Assembly (NCBI GenBank): GCA_002432865.1
Contig: DJGX01000009.1
Location: forward strand, 124,001 to 188,000
From: Cloacimonetes bacterium UBA5835
GTDB taxonomy: Bacteria > Cloacimonadota > Cloacimonadia > Cloacimonadales > Cloacimonadaceae
Direction: 5' to 3'
Length of the DNA stretch: 64,000 nucleotides
How positions within the stretch are numbered: the stretch's first letter is position 1; every line of letters begins with the position of its first letter. The notes beneath the pieces were generated by a model, which was not told the origin of the DNA, made no database searches, and worked only from the letters and a program-made list of their open reading frames with translations. Made by a program: the position numbers and the translations under genes. Positions 37,093-45,555 of the stretch are shown here, piece by piece.

Positions 37093-37688
37093 TTATTTCT
37101 CTGATAAATACGCTTGATAATTTCTTTAATTAAAGTTTCTGTGTTCAACTGCCTCATCGATTCATCAAGAAGAGCAAGTTCTTTTCTGATTTGCTGTAAA
37201 TTGAACCCCAAAGAAAGCAATGCTGATTCAACTTCACTATTTTTATCTCCAATTTGTAAATCTTTCTGGTCAATATGACTCATTAAAGTGTGAACATCAT
37301 CTTGCAACTCTACAATTAAACGTTGCGCAGATTTTTTCCCAATGCCAGGAACTCTTGTAAGTAATCCCTCTTCACCTGAATTAATCGCTTTTATAAATGT
37401 AGGAATACTTAAAGTTGAAAGAATTGAAAGGGCTATTTTCGGCCCTATGCCACTAACTTTATTCAACATCATAAATAGCTCTCTCTCTGCTTCTGTAGAA
37501 AAACCAAAAATACGCATATCATCCTGGCTGATATGTAAAAAAGTTAATAGCTTACAATTCTTTCCAACAGAAGGTAACACTTCATAAGTACTAATCGGAA
37601 TCTTTATTTCCCAACCAATACCCATAGTTTCAATAATAGCCATTACAGGATTTTTGAAAGTAAGAGTACCTGAAATATATTGAATCAT
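37089..37688 (-). CDS. ruvA: Holliday junction branch migration protein RuvA
   Basis: DNA-junction-binding subunit of RuvAB. It is 199 aa: OB fold (about 1-63), two helix-hairpin-helix motifs (VSGIGPKIALSIL and VPGIGKKSAQRLIVEL), and a C-terminal RuvB-contact domain. I set the start at ATG 37688, which overlaps the ruvC stop by one base and gives the usual MI-x-x-x-x-GTL beginning; an in-frame GTG three codons earlier is less likely. ruvB is not in the window. Confidence 0.95.
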   Translation of the reverse strand: MIQYISGTLTFKNPVMAIIETMGIGWEIKIPISTYEVLPSVGKNCKLLTFLHISQDDMRIFGFSTEAERELFMMLNKVSGIGPKIALSILSTLSIPTFIKAINSGEEGLLTRVPGIGKKSAQRLIVELQDDVHTLMSHIDQKDLQIGDKNSEVESALLSLGFNLQQIRKELALLDESMRQLNTETLIKEIIKRIYQRNK

Positions 37689-38164
37689 TACAGCCACTTC
37701 ATCCTGTTGTAATAACAGGTCGCTACCGCTAAAGCATCAAAAGCATCATCCCTTTTAGGACTTTCTTTTAAGGGATAAATCTTATTTATCATATAGCGAA
37801 CTTGTTGTTTACTAGCACTACCATTCCCGCAAACAGATTTTTTTATTTCGCGGGGACTATATTCTACAATTGGTATATCTTTCATGGCTAAGGCAAGTAA
37901 TATTACACCCCTGGCATGACCGAGTGTAAAAACACTTCTCACCTGACGATGAAAAAAAATGCTTTCTACGGCCGCTATTTCAGGTTGATATTCATCCAAA
38001 ACTGCTATAATATTCTCATAAAGTGATTTTAAACGAAGCGAAAGAGTTTTACCTTTTGTTACATCCAGCACATCACAACCTGCAGCAAGAATTTTTCTGT
38101 CTTCAATTTGAAGAAGACCATAACCGCAATAACGGCTGCCGGGATCTAAACCAATGATAATCAC
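37688..38164 (-). CDS. ruvC: Crossover junction endodeoxyribonuclease RuvC
   Basis: Resolves Holliday junctions. It is 158 aa, start codon GTG, with RNase H-like fold. Acidic active-site residues: Asp7 in GLDPGSR, Glu67 in VESIF, Asp140 and Asp143 in DDAFDALAVA. It starts 4 nt after the yebC stop and is coupled to ruvA. Confidence 0.96.
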   Translation of the reverse strand: MIIIGLDPGSRYCGYGLLQIEDRKILAAGCDVLDVTKGKTLSLRLKSLYENIIAVLDEYQPEIAAVESIFFHRQVRSVFTLGHARGVILLALAMKDIPIVEYSPREIKKSVCGNGSASKQQVRYMINKIYPLKESPKRDDAFDALAVATCYYNRMKWL

Positions 38165-38168
38165 TTAA

Positions 38169-38924
38169 TTACTGTGCTTGGGAAAGTTTCTCCATAAAGG
38201 CATCGGAAAACTCAAAATTGGCATAAACTTTTTGCACATCATCGAGTTCTTCGAGGGAATCAATCAAACGCATAAGCTTTTCAGCTATGTCGTCATCAAC
38301 CGCTATAGTATTTTTCGGAACCCTGGTTAATTCTGCATTATGGATAGGGAAACCCTCCTTTTCTAAATTGCTGATTACTGTGTGAAAATCCGTAGGGGAA
38401 GTGTATATATCAAAGTTATCTTCATTTAGCTCTACATCTTCAGCTCCTGCTTCCAGTGCCTTCATCATAAAATCATCCTCATCCAATCCTGCTGCAGGAA
38501 CATTCATAAAACCCTTCTGTTCAAAATTCCAAGCAACTGATCCTGTCTCGGCAAGGTTTCCACCATATTTTGAAAATATGTGCCGCAATTCAGAAACACT
38601 TCGTTTTTTGTTATCCGTCATCACTTCAACGACTATTCCCACTCCACTATGCCCATAACCTTCATAAATAATCTCTTCATAAGCTGCACCTTCAATTTCA
38701 CCTGTGCCTCTTTTAATAGCGCGTTCGATATTTTCCTTGGGCATATTGTTTTCTTTAGCTGTATTAATAGCAGTTCGTAAGCGAGGATTCATATCAGGAT
38801 CGCCACCGCCAGCTCTTGCTGCTAAAATTATTTCCTTAACTAAACGGGTAAAAATCTGCCCTCTCTTTGCATCGGCAGCACCTTTTTTATGTTTAATTGA
38901 ACTCCACTTATTATGTCCAGACAT
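38169..38924 (-). CDS. yebC: YebC/PmpR family protein (TACO1-like)
   Basis: 251 aa, starting SGHNKWSSIKHKKGAADAKR, the family hallmark. Members were named as transcriptional regulators; recent work on the family points to a role in relieving ribosome stalling. yebC-ruvC-ruvA is a widely conserved order. It is first in the 38924-34676 operon, with a minus-strand TTGACA at 38984-38989, 59 nt upstream of the start. Confidence 0.96.
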   Translation of the reverse strand: MSGHNKWSSIKHKKGAADAKRGQIFTRLVKEIILAARAGGGDPDMNPRLRTAINTAKENNMPKENIERAIKRGTGEIEGAAYEEIIYEGYGHSGVGIVVEVMTDNKKRSVSELRHIFSKYGGNLAETGSVAWNFEQKGFMNVPAAGLDEDDFMMKALEAGAEDVELNEDNFDIYTSPTDFHTVISNLEKEGFPIHNAELTRVPKNTIAVDDDIAEKLMRLIDSLEELDDVQKVYANFEFSDAFMEKLSQAQ

Positions 38925-39070
38925 ATTAACCTCGTTTTTTTATTTATCACTACTTAAGAACACTATGTAAACCTATCTTCTACTGTCAAGTAAAAAAGAA
39001 AAAATCGGTAAACCAGATTAATTTATTGCTCTATGAAAAATAGAGATAGCTTTTTTAATTTCTAAAACAG

Positions 39071-39092
39071 GGAACGACGCGAACGCCGTTCC
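39071..39092 (-). terminator. Probable terminator after the EF-G paralogue
   Basis: Hairpin GGAACGACG / CGCCGTTCC with one mismatch and a CGAA loop. It lies 50 nt after the stop of the minus-strand EF-G-like gene. The T-run is broken (CTGTTTTAGAAA), so termination may be partial. Confidence 0.6.
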
Positions 39093-39141
39093 TCTTATAT
39101 CTATTGTGATTTAACTTAGGGTTCTCACCTGTTAAATCGTA

Positions 39142-41199
39142 TTATTCGTTTGACTGTTCCTGCCAGGCAGCTATAACTTTCTGTGCAATATCATCAGGAA
39201 CTTTCTCGTAATGAGAGAATTTCTGCGTAAAGCGGCCCCGTCCCTGAGTAAAGGATTTCAAAGCAGGATAATATGAATACATTTCTGCTAAAGGCATTTG
39301 AGCTGTTAAATACTGCTTTTTACCGTTTTGTTCCATACCCAGAATTTTACCTCTGCGAGTAGAAATATCACCCATAACATCTCCCATATATTCACTGGGA
39401 ACAATAATAACCAGCTCATTAATGGGTTCCAATAATATAGGTTTGCTTTTTTTGAATCCTTCTTTTAAAGCCATTGAAGAGGCTATTTTGAAAGCAATTT
39501 CAGAACTGTCCACTTCGTGGTAGCTACCATAATACACTTCAACAGAAATATCTACAACCGGGTATCCAGCTATAATTCCTTTTTCCATTGTTTCAATAAG
39601 ACCTTTTTCGATAGCAGGAATATAATTGGAAGGGATAACACCACCGACAATGGAATTGATAAATTTAAATCCTTCTCCCCTTTCGGTTGGCTTTATGCGA
39701 AAATAGACATCAGCATACTGTCCGCGACCACCTGATTGCTTTTTGTGTTTATAATTAGATTCTGAACTTGCCATAATTGTTTCCTTATAAGGAATACGAG
39801 GATCCTTAAGGATAGCATCTACTTTATAGCGGTTTTTCAGTTTCTTTAATACTAATTGCAATTGCTGTTCACCCATACCGGAAAGTACATTTTCATGGGT
39901 CTCCACATTAAGCTCATAATTAATAGTAGGATCTTCAGCAATAACTCTTTGCAGAACAGTTCCGATTTTATCTTCATCAGCTTGATTCACTGCTTTCAAG
40001 GTTTGCCAGGTAGTTGGAGTAGGTAATTCAACAGGCACCACAGACAACTTTGAACCGGTGGCCACGATACTATTCATAACCTTTGCATTTTTCAGCTTTA
40101 ACAGAGCGCCAATATCGCCAGCTTTAATTTCGTTGCAATCATTACGATTCTTGCCCAGCATATAATACATAGTTCCTGCTTTATCTTTTGCATCTTTTTC
40201 GGGAATGTAAAATTCCACACCTGTTTTTAGAGTTCCAGAGAATATGCGTGCATAGGCAAAATCACCCATACTGGGATCAGCATAAAGCTTAAATAAATAG
40301 CCTAAAAGTTCACCATCGGGTTTACAGATAAAGCTAACTTTTTCGTTTTCTTTTAAAACTTCCATTTCATTGGAATCTTCAGGAGAAGGAAGATAGTCGA
40401 TAATTCCACTTAATAAAGCAAGCACACCTTCACCGGTTCCTGCAGAGCAAACAAAAGCAGGAGATATTTCACCGCTGATGATACCTTTTTTAAGCCCCGC
40501 TATTAGTTTATCTTCAGGAAGCTCCATATTTTCCAGATAATCATTAAGTAAATCCTCATCAGTTTCTGCGACTGCTTCCATCAAGTGCATTCTGGCTTCT
40601 TCTACTATTTCACTCATATTGGCCGGGATATCACTTTCGGTTTTACCTTTGATAGCTTTGCGCTTTATAATATCTATCACACCCTCGAAGCTGCCTTCTT
40701 TACCAATCGGAATATGGACTTTTACGGGTTTGATTTTAGTATTTTCTGCTATTGCTTCAAGGGTTTTATCATAATCTGAATGTTCATTGTCTATTCTATT
40801 AACAACAATTACTTTACCCATTTTGCTTTTTTCTATCTGTTCTATGGCAAGTTCTAAACCAACTTCATAACCACCTGCAGCATTGGCTACTATAACAACA
40901 TTTTCCACTGCTGGAAGAGCTACTATTGTATCTCCAACAAAATCAGGACAGCCTGGTGCGTCCAGAATGTTAATTTTATGGTCTAAATAATTAACATAAC
41001 CAATGGAAAGCCCCAAAGACATTTGTTTAGTTATTTCTTCGGGATCAAAATCCATTATAGTATTGCCTTCATCAATTTTGCCCAGACGGTTGCTTGTTTT
41101 AGTCAAATAGAAGATTTGTTCAGCCAAAGTTGTCTTACCTGCACCACTGGCACCAATGAACAATAGATTACGGATCTTTTTCATTTCATATTCTTTCAT
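39142..41199 (-). CDS. Elongation factor G-like GTPase (EF-G paralogue)
   Basis: 685 aa with the full EF-G layout: G domain, domain II, III, IV and V. The P-loop is GASGAGKT (residues 16-23). The switch II motif, DTPGHVDF in EF-G, is DAPGCPDF, so Cys84 takes the place of the catalytic His. The base-recognition motif NKxD reads NRID. Such paralogues (EF-G-like, FusA2 group) are GTP-binding ribosome factors of mostly unknown role. The first ATG has GAGGAAG in front. It is alone; tufA, rpsL and rpsG are not nearby, which also argues against the housekeeping FusA. Confidence 0.9.
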   Translation of the reverse strand: MKEYEMKKIRNLLFIGASGAGKTTLAEQIFYLTKTSNRLGKIDEGNTIMDFDPEEITKQMSLGLSIGYVNYLDHKINILDAPGCPDFVGDTIVALPAVENVVIVANAAGGYEVGLELAIEQIEKSKMGKVIVVNRIDNEHSDYDKTLEAIAENTKIKPVKVHIPIGKEGSFEGVIDIIKRKAIKGKTESDIPANMSEIVEEARMHLMEAVAETDEDLLNDYLENMELPEDKLIAGLKKGIISGEISPAFVCSAGTGEGVLALLSGIIDYLPSPEDSNEMEVLKENEKVSFICKPDGELLGYLFKLYADPSMGDFAYARIFSGTLKTGVEFYIPEKDAKDKAGTMYYMLGKNRNDCNEIKAGDIGALLKLKNAKVMNSIVATGSKLSVVPVELPTPTTWQTLKAVNQADEDKIGTVLQRVIAEDPTINYELNVETHENVLSGMGEQQLQLVLKKLKNRYKVDAILKDPRIPYKETIMASSESNYKHKKQSGGRGQYADVYFRIKPTERGEGFKFINSIVGGVIPSNYIPAIEKGLIETMEKGIIAGYPVVDISVEVYYGSYHEVDSSEIAFKIASSMALKEGFKKSKPILLEPINELVIIVPSEYMGDVMGDISTRRGKILGMEQNGKKQYLTAQMPLAEMYSYYPALKSFTQGRGRFTQKFSHYEKVPDDIAQKVIAAWQEQSNE

Positions 41200-41406
41200 T
41201 TCTTCCTCAGTAAGTTTATTCCTTATTTTTTATGTATAATTCTAAAGTAATGAGCCATTTTTTTTTACTTGGTATTTAAGTCAATTGTTATTTTGCCCAA
41301 GATGTATGCTTATTAGAAGGCATAGATTATTGCAGCTTTTAAGGCTTACATTGGTTCTAATTTTAGCAATATCGATAATATTCATTATATCTGCTCATTA
41401 TTTTAC

Positions 41407-42324
41407 TTATACTTCGCACTTACCTATTATCTCATTTAGAGTACAATTTCTTTCTCGCAAGAAATTATCTATACCTTCATATACTTTAGGAACAGCTAGT
41501 GGATCGATAAAATTTGCAGTCCCCAGAGCAACAGCTGAAGCACCAGCCCAAAAAAATTCCAGAGCATCCTGCCAGCTATAAATTCCACCCATAGCAATTA
41601 TAGGTATATCTACAGCTTTTGCTGCTCGATAAGTTAAAGCTAGAGCTAAGGGTTTTATCCCAATTCCGCTGTACCCGCCAATTCCTTTTTTTAACATCGA
41701 TTTTCCGCTTTGGATATCAATTGCCATTCCCCAAATTGTATTTATTAACGAGATAGATGTTGCTCCTCCATCTTCAGCAGCTTTAGCAATAACGGCAATA
41801 TCGGTTACATTTGGGCTAAGCTTAATAATTAATTCCCTATTAGTTAACGGCGCAAGAAGTGCACATAGCTTATAGACAATTTCAGGATCCACTCCAAAGG
41901 CAATACCCTCATTTTCAACATTGGGACAGGAAACATTGAGTTCATAACCATCTATTCCTTCATTCTGTTCCAAAGATTCCAACATTAATTTGAATTCATT
42001 TAGGGAAGAGCCAGAAAAACTAACAATTAAGGGAGTAGTAAGTGTTTCTCTAAGTATAGGTAAATCATCATTAATGAATTTATCCAGTCCCGGATTTTGT
42101 AATCCAATGGAATTTAGCAATCCTGCTTCTGTTTCAAACAGACGAGGTGGAGGATTTCCTTTTTTAGGGTAACGCGTAATAGTTTTACATACATAAGCAC
42201 CTAAATAGTCCTGCGCCATAAAATCGAGATTCTCCAGAGCAAAAGTCCCGGAAGCAATAGTTACTGGACTATTTAATGTTAAGCGTCCCAACGAAGTATA
42301 AATTTGGCTTACATTCTGTTCCAC
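41407..42324 (-). CDS. pyrD: Dihydroorotate dehydrogenase, class 1B catalytic subunit
   Basis: Oxidises dihydroorotate to orotate using FMN and passes electrons to PyrK. It is 305 aa, start codon GTG with AGGAGG directly upstream. The active-site Cys is in LNVSCPN; FMN contacts lie in IAMGGIYSW and VALGTANF. Pairing with pyrK defines class 1B (NAD+-linked). Its start overlaps pyrK by 16 nt and it is last in the pyr operon. Confidence 0.95.
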   Translation of the reverse strand: MEQNVSQIYTSLGRLTLNSPVTIASGTFALENLDFMAQDYLGAYVCKTITRYPKKGNPPPRLFETEAGLLNSIGLQNPGLDKFINDDLPILRETLTTPLIVSFSGSSLNEFKLMLESLEQNEGIDGYELNVSCPNVENEGIAFGVDPEIVYKLCALLAPLTNRELIIKLSPNVTDIAVIAKAAEDGGATSISLINTIWGMAIDIQSGKSMLKKGIGGYSGIGIKPLALALTYRAAKAVDIPIIAMGGIYSWQDALEFFWAGASAVALGTANFIDPLAVPKVYEGIDNFLRERNCTLNEIIGKCEV

Positions 42325-43100
42325 AAAACCTCCTTAGCATTAAAAACAGGACCTTCTTTACAGACTCTTAAATAATTCCAATCTTCAGTATTACCGATAG
42401 GAACAGCACAACCATAACAGACACCAATTCCGCATGCCATATATGCTTCCAAAGAACAGTAGTGTTCAATTTCAAGTTCTAAAGCTATTCTGGCACATTC
42501 CTTCAGCATCGGGATTGGTCCACAGCTGTATATTAAATTTATCTTCTTCTCCATAATAAGAGATCTTACTCCTTCAGTAACCATCCCCATTTTACCTAAG
42601 CTGCCATCTTCAGTCCAGACCTCATCACAAGGGAAAACATCACATTGATTCGACCCCCCATGAACCCAATAAATTAGATTGTGTTTAATAAGTCTTTTTT
42701 GAAGATACCATAGAGGTGGATAACCAATTCCACCGCTTACTAATAGTATTTTTTTTCCGCTAACTATAGGAAAGCCATTTCCTAGAGGACCGATCAATTC
42801 AAGTAGATCTCCAGCTTTCAGTTTACAAAGAGCATTTGTGCCGTATCCCACTTTTTTAATAAAGAATCCAATCCTACCTTCAGCATTATCATAGATAGAG
42901 ATTGGTTTAAAAAGCTTGGGTAACGAACGTGTTTCTTCTGCATTTTCAATACTGTAATGAGCGCGTATTTCAAAAAATTGACCTGGTTGGCATTTTTTCC
43001 CCAGCTCTTCATCCCATATCCACAGTATGAAATAATCTCCGCAGAGTTCTTCACGAGAGTATATTGCTCGTTCTAAAAATTGGGGTTTCAATTTGTCCAT
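42309..43100 (-). CDS. pyrK: Dihydroorotate dehydrogenase electron transfer subunit
   Basis: FAD- and [2Fe-2S]-containing partner that moves electrons from PyrD to NAD+. It is 263 aa. Ferredoxin-reductase-like FAD/NAD domains (GQFFEIRA, LLVSGGIGYPPLW) and the C-terminal cluster cysteines in MACGIGVCYGC plus a later Cys in RVCKEGPVF. It overlaps pyrC by 13 nt and pyrD by 16 nt. Confidence 0.95.
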   Translation of the reverse strand: MDKLKPQFLERAIYSREELCGDYFILWIWDEELGKKCQPGQFFEIRAHYSIENAEETRSLPKLFKPISIYDNAEGRIGFFIKKVGYGTNALCKLKAGDLLELIGPLGNGFPIVSGKKILLVSGGIGYPPLWYLQKRLIKHNLIYWVHGGSNQCDVFPCDEVWTEDGSLGKMGMVTEGVRSLIMEKKINLIYSCGPIPMLKECARIALELEIEHYCSLEAYMACGIGVCYGCAVPIGNTEDWNYLRVCKEGPVFNAKEVLWNRM

Positions 43101-44374
43101 TTTTCACTATCCATATAGGTTACATTGCCGTTGCAGATTGTGCATAACACTCTTCCCGGTAAAAATTGATTTAGCCAAGGAGTATTTTTACTTTTAGATA
43201 GAATATTTTCTACCGAAAAGAGGGTTTCCTTCTCTAAATCTATAATGGTTAAATCAGCTGCTTTACCTACTTCCAGTACACCACCAGGTAAATCTAATAT
43301 TTTAGCAGGAGCTATTGTTAATGCTTCTACTAAACGATTTAAACTTATCAGTCCTGTTTGTACCAGATTTTTATAGAGCACTGGAAAAGCTGTTTCTAAT
43401 CCGATGATCCCAAAGGGAGCATGATCATATTCCTTTTCTTTTTCAAAATCTGCATGAGGAGCATGGTCTGTAGCAATACAATCAATCAGACCATCCTTTA
43501 ATGCCTGAACACAAGCCAGGCGATCTTTTTCACTTCTTAGAGGTGGTTTCATTTTGGTATTTGTATTGAATGTTATCGTAGCTTCTTCATTTAACACTAA
43601 GTGGTGAGGAGTTACTTCACAGGTTACCGGTAATCCTTTATCTTTGGCATTTTTTACTAATTCCAAAGATCGGGCAGTGGAAATATGAGCAATATGAAGT
43701 TGTGCCCCAGCACTTTCAGCAAGCATAATATCCCTGGCAATAATAACTTCTTCAGCCAAACCCGGAATACCACTAAGACCAAGCTTGGTAGCAACTTTTC
43801 CGGAATGGATTTGTCCCTTTCCAGCCAAAGAATAATCCTCGGGATGAATAATAATGGGCAGTCCGAAATTACTAGCATATTTCATACAAGAGAGCATCAA
43901 ACGCGCATCCTGAACACATTTACCGTCATCGGATACAGCTACAATACCTCCAGATTTCATAGTTGCCATTTCTGCAATTTCTTCGCCTGCAGATTGCTTT
44001 GTAATAGCTCCAATTACATATACCCTGGCAGAGCCATAATCTTTGGCACGAAGTTGTATATATTCCACAGAGGCAATATTATCGGTAACTGGTTCAGTAT
44101 TTGGCATAGCGCAAACAGTGGTAAAACCTCCATGAGCAGCAGCTTTAGTTCCTGTAACAATATCTTCCTTGTAAGTATGTCCAGGATCTCGTAAATGAGA
44201 ATGAAGATCAATAAAACCTGGAAAAACACAGGCACCTTGGGCATCGATAATTTTATCGGCATTAACTGTTATAGTGCCTCCCAATTTGGTAATCTTTTTC
44301 CGTTCTATTAGCACATCACCTTTTATGAATTTATCCTTTTGGAAGATTTTTGCATTTTTAATTAAGATCTTCAT
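43088..44374 (-). CDS. pyrC: Dihydroorotase (class I)
   Basis: Cyclises carbamoyl-aspartate to dihydroorotate. It is 428 aa, amidohydrolase fold. Metal ligands in FIDLHSHLRDPG, later His in HPEDYS and HIAHIST, and the Asp of CIATDHAPH. It starts 11 nt after pyrB with GGAG upstream. Confidence 0.95.
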   Translation of the reverse strand: MKILIKNAKIFQKDKFIKGDVLIERKKITKLGGTITVNADKIIDAQGACVFPGFIDLHSHLRDPGHTYKEDIVTGTKAAAHGGFTTVCAMPNTEPVTDNIASVEYIQLRAKDYGSARVYVIGAITKQSAGEEIAEMATMKSGGIVAVSDDGKCVQDARLMLSCMKYASNFGLPIIIHPEDYSLAGKGQIHSGKVATKLGLSGIPGLAEEVIIARDIMLAESAGAQLHIAHISTARSLELVKNAKDKGLPVTCEVTPHHLVLNEEATITFNTNTKMKPPLRSEKDRLACVQALKDGLIDCIATDHAPHADFEKEKEYDHAPFGIIGLETAFPVLYKNLVQTGLISLNRLVEALTIAPAKILDLPGGVLEVGKAADLTIIDLEKETLFSVENILSKSKNTPWLNQFLPGRVLCTICNGNVTYMDSEKWTN

Positions 44375-44385
44375 AATATTTCTCC

Positions 44386-45324
44386 TTATGCCTTTCCGCC
44401 TAAGATTAAAAACATTAATGCCATTCTAACAGCAACTCCATTAGCAACTTGTTCCACGATTACACTTTGGTTGCTATCGGCAATTTCAGGAAGGATTTCC
44501 ACTCCCCTATTCATTGGCCCTGGATGCATAATAAGAGCATTTCGTTTAGCATATTTTAAGGTTTCTTTGGAAAGGACATAGTGTTTACTGTATTCTTCCA
44601 AAGAAGGAAATAACCCTTCTGTCATCCTTTCCAGCTGCATTCTTAAGCCCATAACTACATCAGCATCTTTTAATGCTCTTGGCAAATCATATTCAACGCG
44701 GCAATCATAAACGCTTTCCATATTACCTGGCATTAAAGTTTTAGGACCGCATACTGTTACTTTAGCACCCAGTTTGCCCATTCCAATTAAATTACTACGA
44801 ACTACGCGACTATTTAAAATATCGCCTACAATAGTAATTTTCAGTCCTTTAAGGTCTCCCAATTTTTCCCAAATTGAAAAGATATCAAGAAGTGCCTGCG
44901 TGGGATGGGAATGTCTACCATCACCTCCATTAATTACAGGTTTTCCTGAATATTTATTAACCAATTGCGGGCTTCCAGGACTGCTATGACGAATGCAGTA
45001 AAGATCTATACCCATTGCATTAAGAGTGTAGACAGTATCTTGTAAACTTTCTCCTTTTTGTAAAGAAGATATGGACGATTGAAAACTTACTACATCTGCA
45101 CTTAAACGATTGGCAGCCAGTTCAAAACTCATTCTTGTGCGGGTGCTGTTTTCTACAAAAAGAGTACAAATAGTTTTACCTCTGAGTGTAGGTATTTTTT
45201 TGTATTCCCGTAAGTTAATTTCTTTCATTCCTTTGGCTGCTTCCAGAATATACATAATTTCTTCATGGGAATAGTCATCTAAGTCAAACAGAGAGCGTCC
45301 AGTAAATTGTGGTTTTGAAGTCAT
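44386..45324 (-). CDS. pyrB: Aspartate carbamoyltransferase catalytic chain
   Basis: Makes carbamoyl-aspartate. It is 312 aa. Carbamoyl phosphate motif ENSTRTRMSFE, HPTQALLDIFS, and GLRMQLERM. I moved the start from 45345 to the ATG at 45324, which has AAAGGAG at 7 nt and gives the usual N-terminus. No pyrI gene is adjacent. It is first in the pyrB-C-K-D operon; a minus-strand TTGACC at 45393-45398 lies 68 nt upstream. Confidence 0.95.
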   Translation of the reverse strand: MTSKPQFTGRSLFDLDDYSHEEIMYILEAAKGMKEINLREYKKIPTLRGKTICTLFVENSTRTRMSFELAANRLSADVVSFQSSISSLQKGESLQDTVYTLNAMGIDLYCIRHSSPGSPQLVNKYSGKPVINGGDGRHSHPTQALLDIFSIWEKLGDLKGLKITIVGDILNSRVVRSNLIGMGKLGAKVTVCGPKTLMPGNMESVYDCRVEYDLPRALKDADVVMGLRMQLERMTEGLFPSLEEYSKHYVLSKETLKYAKRNALIMHPGPMNRGVEILPEIADSNQSVIVEQVANGVAVRMALMFLILGGKA

Positions 45325-45555
45325 TCTTTCTCCTTTCCAGCTCACTGGCTGTGATTAAAGGTTTTTTCCCTTTTCTTTGGAAATACCAATTTGGTCAAGT
45401 GTTTTTTTTCTCCACTATCACTCTGGAAACAAACTAAAAAACGACTACAAATTAATAGGGGATTTATACTCTTGAACTTATGAGAGAAAAAATCGTTGGT
45501 TTAAACTGCATTATCCATTATATTGTAGTAATAGTATTTTTTATCTGGAGAAAAA

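Noticed and set aside
39142..41199. Calling this gene fusA or a tetracycline-resistance TetM-type factor
   Set aside because: The altered switch II and lack of ribosomal-protein neighbours argue against fusA; no specific TetM features were recognised.
41285..41581. Plus-strand frame with a hydrophobic N-terminus
   Set aside because: Runs antisense into pyrD and has no ribosome site.
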